Shown: positions 17,816 to 26,733 of the stretch, piece after piece | Layout: every line of letters begins with the position of its first letter | How positions within the stretch are numbered: the stretch's first letter is position 1 | The notes under the pieces: model-generated | What the model saw: only the letters and a program-made list of their open reading frames with translations | What the model was told of the DNA's origin: nothing | Databases searched by the model: none | From: JAVKBW01 sp964352715 | GTDB taxonomy: Bacteria; Pseudomonadota; Alphaproteobacteria; UBA8366; Aestuariispiraceae | Length of the DNA: 64,000 nucleotides | Assembly (NCBI GenBank): GCA_964352715.1 | Contig: CAYGSU010000007.1 | Coordinates: 1 to 64,000, forward strand | Direction: 5' to 3' | Translations under genes and position numbers: made by a program

Positions 17816-19261
17816 ATGACCCATGTCGCTCTCAGCAATTCGGAAGCACCATTGCTCGCCCAGGCCGTGGCCGCGATGAAGCAGGCGCTCGGCCCCGACG
17901 GGTGGACCGATGACCCCGGCATCGTTGACCCGTTGATGGTCGACAGCCGAGGGATCTATCACGGTAAATGCGCCCTGCTGGTTCGCCCCAAAACCGTCGA
18001 AGACGTTTCCGAGATCATGAAAATCTGCACGGTGCACGATGTAGCGATCGTGCCGCAGGGCGGCAATACCGGCCGCGTCGGCGGCGCGACACCGGATGCA
18101 AGCGGCCATGCCATCGTGCTGTCGCTGACCCGCATGAACCGGATTCGAAAGATCGATACGGCGGACTATTCGATTACGGTAGAGGCCGGATGTATCCTTC
18201 AGGATGTGCAGACCGCAGCGGCGGAAGCCGATCGCCTTTTCCCGCTCAGTCTGGGCGCGGAAGGATCGTGCACAATCGGCGGCAACATCGCATCGAATGC
18301 CGGCGGCATAAACGTCCTGCGCTATGGCAACACACGCGATCTGGTGCTCGGCGTCGAGGCCGTGCTGCCGGATGGTGAAATCTGGAACGGTCTGAATTCG
18401 CTGCGGAAAAACAATACCGGCTACGATCTGAAACAGCTTCTGATCGGGTCGGAAGGCACGCTCGGAATCATTACGGCAGCGACCCTGAAACTGTTTCCCG
18501 GCCTGAAGGAACACGCCACCGCTTTATGCGCGCTGACGTCGCTGGATGCCTGTATTGACCTGCTGGAAATGGCGCGTACCGCCAGCGGCGACGGTCTGAT
18601 CAGCTTTGAGCTGATGGCCGGCATCACGCTCGAGACCGCATTCAAGCATGTCGCCGCCGCAAAACGACCGATGGCGGAAACCGCAGACTGGAGCGTGCTG
18701 TTGGAATTCGGCGGATCGCGAAACGACGGCGCCATGCAGGTCGCGCTGGAAGGCATGCTGGAAACTGCGTTCGAGACCGGGCTGATCGCCGATGCCGCCA
18801 TCGCGCAGTCCGAACAACAGCGCAAGGATATCTGGTTCCTGCGCGAAGCAATTGTCGGATCGCAGATCGACATCGGGCCGTCGACCAAGCACGATGTTGC
18901 GGTTCCGGTAAGCTGCGTTCCCGATTTTCTGCGCGAAACAGGCGAAGCGCTGGAAGACTACATGCCTGGCGTTCGGCCTTATCCGTTCGGGCATGTCGGC
19001 GACGGCAACATTCACTACAACGTCACCGCACCGGAAGGCATGAAGGCCGACATCTTCGACAGCGAAATCGACGCCATCCACCGGATTGTCCATGACGTGA
19101 CGGCAAGGTATGGCGGTTCGTTCAGTGCCGAACATGGCATCGGCCAGAGCAAGCGCGCTGAGATGCAGCGCTACAAGCCGGCAGCCGAACTGGCGCTGAT
19201 GCGAAAGATCAAGTCTGCGATCGATCCGTCCGGATTGCTGAATCCGGGCAAAGTCTTTTAA
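17816..19261 (+). CDS. FAD-dependent 2-hydroxyacid dehydrogenase (D2HGDH/GlcD family)
   Basis: About 481 residues of the vanillyl-alcohol-oxidase fold. The FAD-binding PP-loop region is VPQGGNTGRVGGATPD, followed by SLGAEGSCTIGGNIASNAGG. C-terminal catalytic motifs GHVGDGNIHYN and FSAEHGIGQSKR carry the metal- and substrate-binding histidines seen in D-2-hydroxyglutarate and D-lactate dehydrogenases. It oxidises a D-2-hydroxyacid and passes electrons to a carrier such as ETF; the exact substrate is not readable. I chose ATG 17816 (MTHVALSN) over an upstream ATG at 17780. The acyl-CoA dehydrogenase gene starts 25 bp later, probably in one operon. Confidence 0.88.
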   Translation: MTHVALSNSEAPLLAQAVAAMKQALGPDGWTDDPGIVDPLMVDSRGIYHGKCALLVRPKTVEDVSEIMKICTVHDVAIVPQGGNTGRVGGATPDASGHAIVLSLTRMNRIRKIDTADYSITVEAGCILQDVQTAAAEADRLFPLSLGAEGSCTIGGNIASNAGGINVLRYGNTRDLVLGVEAVLPDGEIWNGLNSLRKNNTGYDLKQLLIGSEGTLGIITAATLKLFPGLKEHATALCALTSLDACIDLLEMARTASGDGLISFELMAGITLETAFKHVAAAKRPMAETADWSVLLEFGGSRNDGAMQVALEGMLETAFETGLIADAAIAQSEQQRKDIWFLREAIVGSQIDIGPSTKHDVAVPVSCVPDFLRETGEALEDYMPGVRPYPFGHVGDGNIHYNVTAPEGMKADIFDSEIDAIHRIVHDVTARYGGSFSAEHGIGQSKRAEMQRYKPAAELALMRKIKSAIDPSGLLNPGKVF

Positions 19262-19286
19262 CGGTAATTTAAGGGTAAACAACGAC

Positions 19287-21083
19287 ATGACCGGATATTC
19301 CGCGCCACTTTCGGACCTTGAGTTCCTGTTCGGCGAGTTCGGCCTGGGTGCATCACTGCAGGGGCTTGAACGCTACAAGGACGTCGATGCCGACTATCTT
19401 GCGCCGATTTTCGAAGAAGCCGGCAAGTTCGCGAGCGAGGTCCTTGCACCGTTGAATGCGCCGGGCGACCGGCAGGGTGCGAAGCTTGAAAACGGCGCTG
19501 TTCGCACGCCGGACGGATGGAAAGAAGCCTACGATGCCTTTGTTGAAGGGGGGTGGTGCGGCCTGCCTTTCGAAGAAGACATCGGCGGCATGGCCCTGCC
19601 CTGGACGGTGGCCATCGCGGTCGGCGAGATGTGGCATGCTGCGAACCTTTCCTGGGGTCTCTGGCCGCTTCTAACCCAGGGCGCCATCGAAGCGCTGCAT
19701 TCGCATGGCTCGGACGACCTGAAGCGCGTGTATCTGCCCAAGCTGGTTTCCGGCGAATGGACCGGAACGATGAATCTGACCGAACCGCAGGCCGGTTCCG
19801 ATCTTGCGTTATTGAAAACCCGGGCGGTGCCGGAAGGCGATCACTACCGGATAAAAGGGCAAAAAATCTACATCACCTATGGTGACCAGGATCTGTCGGA
19901 AAACATTTGCCATCTGGTGCTGGCCCGGCTGCCGGATGCGCCAGCCGGCACGCGCGGCATTTCGCTGTTTCTGGTTCCGAAATTCATTGCAGACGATAAC
20001 GGCGCGCCCGGCGAGAGGAACGATCTGCGCTGCGTCTCGCTGGAACACAAGCTGGGCATTCACGGCAGCCCGACCTGCGTGATGGCGTATGGCGACAATG
20101 ACGGCGCCGTCGGCTATCTGATCGGCGAGGAGAACAAGGGGCTGGCCTGTATGTTCACGATGATGAACAACGCTCGCCTGACGGTCGCCTCGCAGGGGCT
20201 GGCAATCGCCGAGCGAGCCTACCAGCAGGCGCGGTCCTACGCGCTGGACCGCGTTCAGGGTATCGCGCCGGGCGGCGATAAATCAGGACCGATTGTGCGG
20301 CACCCCGACATTCGACGGACGCTGATGACCATGCGCTCGACAATCGAGGCGATGCGTGCGCTCATTCTCGATACCATGGTATCGCTGGATACCAGCAAAC
20401 ACCATTTCGACGAAGCGACGCGCACCTATGCCCTGCGCAGGGTCGACCTGCTGACGCCGGTCATCAAGGGATGGCTGACCGATCAGTCGGTAACGATAAG
20501 CTCGCTTGGCGTGCAGGTGCATGGCGGCATGGGTTTCATCGAGGAAACCGGTGCAGCGCAGTATTACAGGGATGCGAGAATACTACCGATCTATGAGGGC
20601 ACCAACGGCATTCAGGCTGCCGATCTCGTGGGCCGCAAAATTCTCCGCGACGAGGGGCTGGCCGTTTCGGAATATCTCGACGAGCTGAATTCGCTGGTCA
20701 ACGGTCTCAACCCGATCATCGATGAAGACATCTCCGTTATCCGGAAATATCTGGCGGCAAGCACCGATGCACTGGAAATAGCGTCCGACTGGATCCTGTC
20801 GGAGGGCCAGCACGACGTGGCCGCCGTGCAGGCCGCGTCAACGCCTTTCATGACCCTGTTCGGCATCACGGCCGGCGGCGCGATGATGGCACGGACGGCG
20901 AAATGCGCTTTCGACATTCTTGAGAGCGATGCCGAAAAGGGCGGGAAAGAAGGCTTTCTGCGCCAGAAACTGGTAACCGCCCGCTTCTTCGCCGAAAACA
21001 TCCTGTCGACCGGGCCCGGCATGCTGCCGTCGATATGCGAAGGTCACAACACTGTTATGAGACTTGCCGATTCCGATCTTTAA
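19287..21083 (+). CDS. Acyl-CoA dehydrogenase, long DmdC-like form
   Basis: A 598-residue flavoprotein that introduces a 2,3 double bond into an acyl-CoA. It is longer than the usual ~390 residues because of a C-terminal acetyl-CoA-dehydrogenase-like helical extension (about 470-598), as in DmdC (methylmercaptopropionyl-CoA dehydrogenase) and fatty-acid FadE-like enzymes. The FAD/substrate motif TGTMNLTEPQAGSDLALLKT and the catalytic-glutamate segment IYEGTNGIQAADL are present. With the FAD oxidase upstream, it may share an electron-transfer flavoprotein acceptor. The substrate (DMSP-derived or fatty acyl) is undetermined. Confidence 0.9.
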   Translation: MTGYSAPLSDLEFLFGEFGLGASLQGLERYKDVDADYLAPIFEEAGKFASEVLAPLNAPGDRQGAKLENGAVRTPDGWKEAYDAFVEGGWCGLPFEEDIGGMALPWTVAIAVGEMWHAANLSWGLWPLLTQGAIEALHSHGSDDLKRVYLPKLVSGEWTGTMNLTEPQAGSDLALLKTRAVPEGDHYRIKGQKIYITYGDQDLSENICHLVLARLPDAPAGTRGISLFLVPKFIADDNGAPGERNDLRCVSLEHKLGIHGSPTCVMAYGDNDGAVGYLIGEENKGLACMFTMMNNARLTVASQGLAIAERAYQQARSYALDRVQGIAPGGDKSGPIVRHPDIRRTLMTMRSTIEAMRALILDTMVSLDTSKHHFDEATRTYALRRVDLLTPVIKGWLTDQSVTISSLGVQVHGGMGFIEETGAAQYYRDARILPIYEGTNGIQAADLVGRKILRDEGLAVSEYLDELNSLVNGLNPIIDEDISVIRKYLAASTDALEIASDWILSEGQHDVAAVQAASTPFMTLFGITAGGAMMARTAKCAFDILESDAEKGGKEGFLRQKLVTARFFAENILSTGPGMLPSICEGHNTVMRLADSDL

Positions 21084-21098
21084 CCGCAGTCTTACCGG

Positions 21099-21881
21099 AT
21101 GGGAAAACGAGCGTCCACGATCTCTGGTTTGCTCATCTGCGGTTTCGTCTTCGTCACCGCGCTGAATTATCACGAAGTTTACGGCAAGACTGTCGACGAC
21201 ACATCGGCGCGATGCGGGTCCGTAGACCTTGTTCTCGTGATGGACACCACCTTCAGTCTGGCCGGCTCAATCAGCGAAATGAAGCGTCAGGCCCAGGCAA
21301 TCATGGATGTGCTGTATCGGGTTTCGGGCGGCAAGTTCAGAATTGGACTGGTCAGCTTTGACGACAGTGTCGTGATCAGGCTGGATCTGGACGACCTGCC
21401 CGATATCGATACCAGAGTCGCGATGGTGAAGAAGGAAATAAACCGCCTGTCCGCCTATGGCGGTCGATCGGGGCCGGAAGCATCCGATGAAGCGATCAAT
21501 GCGGCGATCAACAGCCTGCCGGCGGCGGGCCGTCAGCAGGTCGGCGACTTTAACGGCCAGTGGGTATCGGACAGCAGGATTCTGGTGCTGATCACCGACA
21601 ACAAGCCGGGTGGATTCGACGATACCTATACGAAAGGCATAGACGACCTGAACGCGTTCCGGGTCGCGTTGGCGGCCCAGCGGAAGAACGTTCATATTTC
21701 AGCAATCTATGTACCGACATCCGGATCGCATTTCGGCGTCGACCCGGAAGTATCGTCCATCATGCGGACGTATGCGGCGGAAACCGGCGGATTGTATGTC
21801 GAAACCGGAACCCATGGCACCGGCACAGCCGCCGCAGTCGCTTCGATTGTCGAAGCCTGCGGCGAAAACCAGTTATTCTGA
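21099..21881 (+). CDS. Secreted von Willebrand factor A domain protein
   Basis: A 260-residue protein with a signal peptide (residues 1-29, hydrophobic ISGLLICGFVFVTAL), followed by one vWA domain filling the rest. The metal-ion-dependent adhesion site reads VMDTTFSLAGS (about 46-56, the DxTxS/DxSxS position), with later ITDNKPGG corresponding to the MIDAS aspartate loop. Such domains bind protein partners through Mg2+; this one would act in the periplasm or outside. It starts 15 bp after the acyl-CoA dehydrogenase, but the functional link is unclear. Two cysteines (near 39 and 255) could form a disulfide across the domain. Confidence 0.8.
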   Translation: MGKRASTISGLLICGFVFVTALNYHEVYGKTVDDTSARCGSVDLVLVMDTTFSLAGSISEMKRQAQAIMDVLYRVSGGKFRIGLVSFDDSVVIRLDLDDLPDIDTRVAMVKKEINRLSAYGGRSGPEASDEAINAAINSLPAAGRQQVGDFNGQWVSDSRILVLITDNKPGGFDDTYTKGIDDLNAFRVALAAQRKNVHISAIYVPTSGSHFGVDPEVSSIMRTYAAETGGLYVETGTHGTGTAAAVASIVEACGENQLF

Positions 21882-21905
21882 TTGATTCGGTCGTTTGCCG
21901 GTCTA

Positions 21906-22202
21906 TTACGCAGCGACAGCGACGAGGTCCGTCTGATCGCCGAACAGAGCGTCGTAAGCCTTGCGGTCGTAGAAACGCAGGCACAGGGTCGCGAATTCGC
22001 GGACAGGCAGACCGTAGATGGACGCCATAACGCTGTACATCGAGGACGGTACCGCACGGCGGCCATGTTCGATATCCAGCACCCACTGGCGCGACGGTGC
22101 GCCGGCCTGTTCAGCCAGTTCCGCTTCGGTGATCTCGCGCTGCTGGCGCATCGCCTGCAACTGCTGACCCGCATCGGCCCATGGACCTTGAGTATTCTGC
22201 AT
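21906..22202 (-). CDS. Small XRE-family transcriptional regulator
   Basis: A 98-residue DNA-binding protein. Residues about 12-65 form a Cro/CI-type helix-turn-helix (ITEAELAEQAGAPSRQWVLD followed by the typical IEHGRRAVPS), and a short C-terminal helical tail may dimerise. A GGAG ribosome site precedes the ATG. It is convergent with the VWA gene. Its own upstream region carries a perfect 15-bp inverted repeat (22246-22260), suggesting autoregulation. No toxin gene is beside it, so a toxin-antitoxin role is not supported. Confidence 0.75.
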   Translation of the reverse strand: MQNTQGPWADAGQQLQAMRQQREITEAELAEQAGAPSRQWVLDIEHGRRAVPSSMYSVMASIYGLPVREFATLCLRFYDRKAYDALFGDQTDLVAVAA

Positions 22203-22245
22203 TTTGTAACTCCGTCTTTTTCTGTCTACAGCACCACATAGGTGC

Positions 22246-22260
22246 GAAATGAATCATTTC
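22246..22260 (-). promoter_or_regulatory. Candidate autoregulatory operator of the XRE gene
   Basis: GAAATGAATCATTTC is a perfect inverted repeat with 7-bp arms and one central base, 44 bp upstream of the XRE start. On the minus strand it lies between a TTGAAA-like -35 and a TATGTG-like -10 (16-base spacing). Repression by the encoded XRE protein is inferred. Confidence 0.4.
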
Positions 22261-22280
22261 AATTCCGTTACATAACAAAA

Positions 22281-22292
22281 TGCTGCATTGCA
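22281..22292. promoter_or_regulatory. TGCTGCATTGCA motif upstream of the XRE gene (copy 2)
   Basis: Identical 12-mer to 15364-15375. It lies about 80 bp upstream of the XRE start, beyond its candidate promoter. The repetition is seen; a shared regulator is only a possibility. Confidence 0.25.
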
Positions 22293-22381
22293 CAAATAAT
22301 GCCAGTGCATTCTTTGCAGGGCCGGCATGCAGCAAACTGGACGCTTGGCGGGAATACAGAAAAAGGGCGTAGCACCGGGCT

Positions 22382-22903
22382 TCAGCGGACCCGGTCAGCG
22401 ACTTTGCGCAGGGTTTCAGCCGCCGGCGTCGTCGCGGCAAGGTCGGCCCACATTTCCCTGGCCGTGGCGGCGGTAGCCGGATGCCGCCAGTTCGGCCGGA
22501 TATCCGACAGCGGCTGCAGCACGAACGGGCGCTCGTGCATTCTCGGATGCGGCACCTGCAGTGTCTCTTCCGAGATCATCCGGTCACCATAGGCGACGAT
22601 ATCGAGGTCGATCAGGCGCGGACCGTTGCGCACGCTTGCTTCGCGACCAAGATCGTGTTCAAGCGCCTTCAACGCAGCCAGAAGCGCCAGCGGCGCCAGT
22701 GCGGTTTGTCCGACGATGACCGAATTCATGAACGCGGCCTGATCTTCCAGATACATCGGGTCGGATTCATAGACCGGGCCTTCGCTGGTCTTCCGGATGA
22801 TCTTTCGGTCTTCCAGCATATCGACCGCCCGTCTCAGGTTTTGCAGCCGGTCGCCGATATTCGATCCGAGCGCCAGCACAACATCTGCCGGAACCGGTTT
22901 CAT
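22382..22903 (-). CDS. folK: 2-amino-4-hydroxy-6-hydroxymethyldihydropteridine pyrophosphokinase
   Basis: FolK (HPPK) transfers pyrophosphate from ATP to hydroxymethyl-dihydropterin, the step before dihydropteroate synthase. The 173 residues carry LALGSNIGDRLQNLR at the N-terminus, ESDPMYLEDQAAFMNSV in the substrate loop, and HPRMHERPFVLQPL, which binds both substrates. Its ATG overlaps the stop of folP by 4 bases, so the two consecutive folate enzymes are coupled. Length and motifs are complete. Confidence 0.95.
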   Translation of the reverse strand: MKPVPADVVLALGSNIGDRLQNLRRAVDMLEDRKIIRKTSEGPVYESDPMYLEDQAAFMNSVIVGQTALAPLALLAALKALEHDLGREASVRNGPRLIDLDIVAYGDRMISEETLQVPHPRMHERPFVLQPLSDIRPNWRHPATAATAREMWADLAATTPAAETLRKVADRVR

Positions 22904-23793
22904 TTTTCAGGCAATCCGATACGTGCCGTCGCCATGATCGCACGGGTCATGGTCACCACCCGCTTCATCGCGCGCACATCGTGAACGCGAACGATATCAG
23001 CGCCTTTCATCGTCGCGACGGCGATTGTCGCGGCGGTGCCTTCCAGCCGGTCCGTCGAGGACACATCGAGAATGCGGCCGATGAACCCCTTGCGGCTCGG
23101 CCCGAGCAGGATCGGGTAGCCGAGCGAGCGCAAAAGGTCGGCCTGCGAGATCAGCATCATGTTCTGTTCGTCGGTTTTGCCGAACCCGATGCCGGGATCG
23201 AGAACGATCTTTTCCCGCGCGATGCCGGCCACTTCAGCCGACGAAGCAAGCTGTTGCAGTTCAACCAGAATTTCAGCCATGAAATCGCCGTAGTCAGGCG
23301 CGATATAGGCGCCGCCCAGCCGTTCGTCGATGATCGTATCAGATGGTTTTGACCGGTTGTGCATCAGAACGACCGGCACGCCGGCATCGGCGACAGAGGT
23401 CAGCATGTCGGGATCGGCCAAGCCGCCCCAGACGTCGTTGACAATGGTTGCGCCCGCCTGCACCGCCTGCATGGCGACCGACGCCTTGTAGGTATCGACA
23501 GACAGGACGACATCTGGAAATTCACGGCAAACCGCAGCAATGACCGGGCCAATTCTTTCCCACTCCGTCTGCTCGTCGACCGGGGTCGCGCCGGGTCGTG
23601 TGCTCTCGCCACCGATATCGAGAATGTCGGCGCCATCGGCGAGAAACCGTCCAGCCTGTTTGAGCGCCTGTTCGACAGCCTTCTCTGCAGAATCTGCTTT
23701 CGACAAACCGTCACCGGAAAACGAATCCGGTGTGACGTTGAGGATGCCCATGACGGACGGGCGGTCGGGGAAAAGGAAACCTGGCATCTTCAC
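22900..23793 (-). CDS. folP: Dihydropteroate synthase
   Basis: FolP condenses the FolK product with p-aminobenzoate and is the sulfonamide target. The 297-residue TIM barrel shows MGILNVTPDSFSGDG, DIGGESTRPGA, the NDVWGG strand, VVLMHNRSKP, LDPGIGFGKT and GPSRKGFIG, then RVHDVRAMK at the C-terminal anion site. It is the first gene of folP-folK. No folB or folE is nearby. The 242-bp spacer upstream, shared with the divergent ankyrin gene, shows no strong promoter to my eye. Confidence 0.96.
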   Translation of the reverse strand: MKMPGFLFPDRPSVMGILNVTPDSFSGDGLSKADSAEKAVEQALKQAGRFLADGADILDIGGESTRPGATPVDEQTEWERIGPVIAAVCREFPDVVLSVDTYKASVAMQAVQAGATIVNDVWGGLADPDMLTSVADAGVPVVLMHNRSKPSDTIIDERLGGAYIAPDYGDFMAEILVELQQLASSAEVAGIAREKIVLDPGIGFGKTDEQNMMLISQADLLRSLGYPILLGPSRKGFIGRILDVSSTDRLEGTAATIAVATMKGADIVRVHDVRAMKRVVTMTRAIMATARIGLPEK

Positions 23794-24035
23794 TACCGAT
23801 TTTGATGATTCCGGACACAGTGGCGTTTCAGCCTCCCGTTTTTACATGCGGGATTCGGCTTGTCCAATGGTCGATGACGCTAGCCCGACGGGTGGCTTTC
23901 ATCGAATTCGTCGGGCGAATCCTGCTAGATGTTCCAAAGAACGCTTTCAGCCTCTCAACATCTGGTGTTTTTCTTTGATTTCGCTGGCGAATCTGATTGG
24001 CTTGACGGGAAAAATCAGCCGACAGGCGGGGCGTC

Positions 24036-26684
24036 GTGGATACAAAAGATCAACCGGAAACCGAATCAGGCAGAACACGGTCGTTCTGGATTCAGGGCCG
24101 ATCCGGCCCACACTGGCAGAATCTGGAGAATATCGCCGATTCCCAAGCGGCGATCCTGCGCCTGGGCGACCTGGTTTCGCAGGACCGTTACGATGAACTG
24201 AAACTTCTGGAATCGCGGTTTTCACCGATCACGGGCGAAACGAATTATCTGCACATTGTGACAATCCGTGACGGTCAGGTGCTGGAAAAGCCGGATCCAG
24301 GCGCGCCGGTCCAGCAGGATCTCGGCAATGACATTGTGGTGCCGCAAGGTCAGATGGCGCTGTGGGAACCGGATGACGACGAAGAAGCCCGTCAGGACGA
24401 CTTCTGGCAGAGTTGCGAACAAACGCCGGAAACACTGGAAACGTCAGACCAGCCAGAAGTCGGCCAGGAAACGACAGAGCCGTTTCTGGAGCTTTCCCGC
24501 GATGCTGTTGAGTCGGAAAACAAGCCGGACTGGGATGAAGATATCCAGCCAAAATCAGCCGAAAACCCGCAAGAAGATGCCGTGTCTCTTCTGGCAGGTC
24601 TTGCGAAACGCCGATCCGAAAGGTTGGCGAAGAAACAGGTTCCGAACCGCCGGACACCGACCCGTGCCGGACAGCGTCAGGTTAGCCGGGGCGTGCTGCT
24701 GAGCGGTGCCCTGGCCGGCGCGTTTTCGGTCGGTCTCGCCATCGCGGCAATGAACCCGCAAAGCGCGTCGTCGATTTTTGAAGTCCTGATGCATCGGCCG
24801 ACTGTCTCGCCGGTCGCAGCACCGCAGACGCCGCCGGTAATCACGATTGATCTCGCAACCGCCGTCACCAGCAACAACCCGCAGGCGACCCGTCAGGCGC
24901 TGCTGGCCGGCGCCGATCCGAACCAGCGCGATACTGACGGCACACCGGTTCTGCTGAAAGCCGCCCGCCAGGGCCTGCCGATGACCGTCAGCCTGCTGTT
25001 GCAGGCTGGTGCAGACCCTGCCCTGCCGATGGTTGAGGGCCGCAGCGTGCTGCACCTGACGGCGTCTGAAGGCCTGGCGGAGCCGCTGAAGCTGATGCTG
25101 CAGGCCGGGGCCGAACCCGATCTGCCGGGTGGCCCGCAGGGATGTTTGACACCGCTGGGACTGGCCGCCGCGAACGGCAGGGTAAGGGCGGTTGGTGTCT
25201 TGACCGATTACAATGCCGCGCTCGACCCGCTGCCGGGATGCGATATCAGCCCGCTGGAACTCGCAGCGGCCTATCCGATCGTTCGCTCGCGGCTGGAAGC
25301 CGCCGCCGCTGCCAGACGCCGAACCGCCATCGCCGAGATCGGGGCAGAGACAACGCCGACCGTGACGGCTCCACTGCCAATTTCGCTTGATGTGCCGGCG
25401 GCGAAAACCGGCCATCTGATACCGGACTCCGTGGCGCTGACCCTGCCGGATGTCGAAGATTTTTCCGATCTGGAGCCTGACGCGCCAATTGTGGAAAACA
25501 CCATCGAACCCGAAAGCATGGTGCTGCCGGCACCGGTTGAACTTGCCTCGGCGGCACCGGAATCGACGCTTGAAGTCGCTGCCTTGACATCAGCATCATC
25601 GACGGAATCGCCGCGCGCGCCGACGCGGCCTCGGCAGGATCCCGACCCGGTTGCTGAAATAGACCGCAGCGCGATCACGGAAGAAATCCGGCTGGATGTC
25701 GAAATCGCCCGGATAATCCAGCAGGAAAGCGCCGGCGATCTGCAAGCTCTGCTCGATACGAAGGCGGCAAGTGTCGATCTGGCGTCTCTGGAAGTTCCGA
25801 TCATGGAACAGGATGGTGTGTTCTTCCGCAATCCGGTCGACTATGCCGTTCTGTCAGGCAAGCTCGGCCATGCGCAGGCGCTGATCGATTCCGGCGGCAG
25901 GCCCAGCGCGATGCTTCTGCATGAAGTCGTGGATCACCAGGACGAAGGCAAGTTCCATCCCGCCCTGCACTTCCTGCTGAAGAACAACGCCGACGCCAAT
26001 GCGCTGGTGAACGGCGTTACGCCACTGATGCGCGCTGCGAAAAGCGATGACGACCGCACGGCCACCCTGTTGCTGGCCTACGGGGCCGACCCGAAAGTGG
26101 TATCCGATACCGGGCAAAAAGCCGCTGATTTCGCAGCTGAAGGCAAGTTTATCGACATTCAGGAAAAACTCGTCATCGCCGAGGCGGGCGACAGCTACCG
26201 GCCGCTGATGTTCGGGCTGTCCTGGTACGACACGCTGGACAAGGTCAAATCCCGCATCGAATCCTGCAAACCTGTTTCCGACGGGTTCGTCGCCTGTAAA
26301 CTGTCGGCTTCTTCATGGCTGGATGACACCAGTGCGGTGATTGCCCAGTTCGATACCCATAACGGTGACCGGCTTGTTGCGCTGCAGATCGACAGCAAGC
26401 TGTACAGCAACGAGCTTGAAGCCCGAAAAGGCTTCGACGATGCCGTCGCCGAGATCAACAAGATGGTGCCGCCCGGCCAGCAGGGTTTTGCGGTTCGCGA
26501 ACTGGCCCGAGGCATGCCCTATTTCGAAAGCCTGAAACCATCCGTGAATGCCAGCAACGACTATCACTACTGGCCCGATGACGACCGCAGCAAGGCGGTT
26601 TACCTGCATCTGAAAATGATCGGGTATTCAACCCGGCAGGGCTTTCACCGCCTGATCATCGGCAATCCGTTCCGCATCGGCTGA
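24036..26684 (+). CDS. Membrane-anchored ankyrin-repeat protein
   Basis: An 882-residue protein from a GTG with AGGCGGGG just upstream. Residues 1-215 are acidic and hydrophilic (Glu/Gln-rich, probably cytoplasmic). A single membrane helix (about 218-240, LLSGALAGAFSVGLAIAAM) follows. The periplasmic part has ankyrin repeats at about 278-415 (LLAGADPNQRDTDGTPVLLKA type), a Pro/Glu-rich linker, more ankyrin repeats at about 595-715 (LLLAYGADPKVVSDTGQKAA) and a ~165-residue C-terminal domain with Cys residues that I do not recognise. Such architecture suggests a scaffold in the envelope. Partners are unknown, and no T4SS or other effector machinery is nearby. Confidence 0.82.
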   Translation: MDTKDQPETESGRTRSFWIQGRSGPHWQNLENIADSQAAILRLGDLVSQDRYDELKLLESRFSPITGETNYLHIVTIRDGQVLEKPDPGAPVQQDLGNDIVVPQGQMALWEPDDDEEARQDDFWQSCEQTPETLETSDQPEVGQETTEPFLELSRDAVESENKPDWDEDIQPKSAENPQEDAVSLLAGLAKRRSERLAKKQVPNRRTPTRAGQRQVSRGVLLSGALAGAFSVGLAIAAMNPQSASSIFEVLMHRPTVSPVAAPQTPPVITIDLATAVTSNNPQATRQALLAGADPNQRDTDGTPVLLKAARQGLPMTVSLLLQAGADPALPMVEGRSVLHLTASEGLAEPLKLMLQAGAEPDLPGGPQGCLTPLGLAAANGRVRAVGVLTDYNAALDPLPGCDISPLELAAAYPIVRSRLEAAAAARRRTAIAEIGAETTPTVTAPLPISLDVPAAKTGHLIPDSVALTLPDVEDFSDLEPDAPIVENTIEPESMVLPAPVELASAAPESTLEVAALTSASSTESPRAPTRPRQDPDPVAEIDRSAITEEIRLDVEIARIIQQESAGDLQALLDTKAASVDLASLEVPIMEQDGVFFRNPVDYAVLSGKLGHAQALIDSGGRPSAMLLHEVVDHQDEGKFHPALHFLLKNNADANALVNGVTPLMRAAKSDDDRTATLLLAYGADPKVVSDTGQKAADFAAEGKFIDIQEKLVIAEAGDSYRPLMFGLSWYDTLDKVKSRIESCKPVSDGFVACKLSASSWLDDTSAVIAQFDTHNGDRLVALQIDSKLYSNELEARKGFDDAVAEINKMVPPGQQGFAVRELARGMPYFESLKPSVNASNDYHYWPDDDRSKAVYLHLKMIGYSTRQGFHRLIIGNPFRIG

Positions 26685-26733
26685 CAGGCCTTTCCGTCTT
26701 GCCAGCCTGCCCGCTCTGGCTTCTAAAGGCGGT

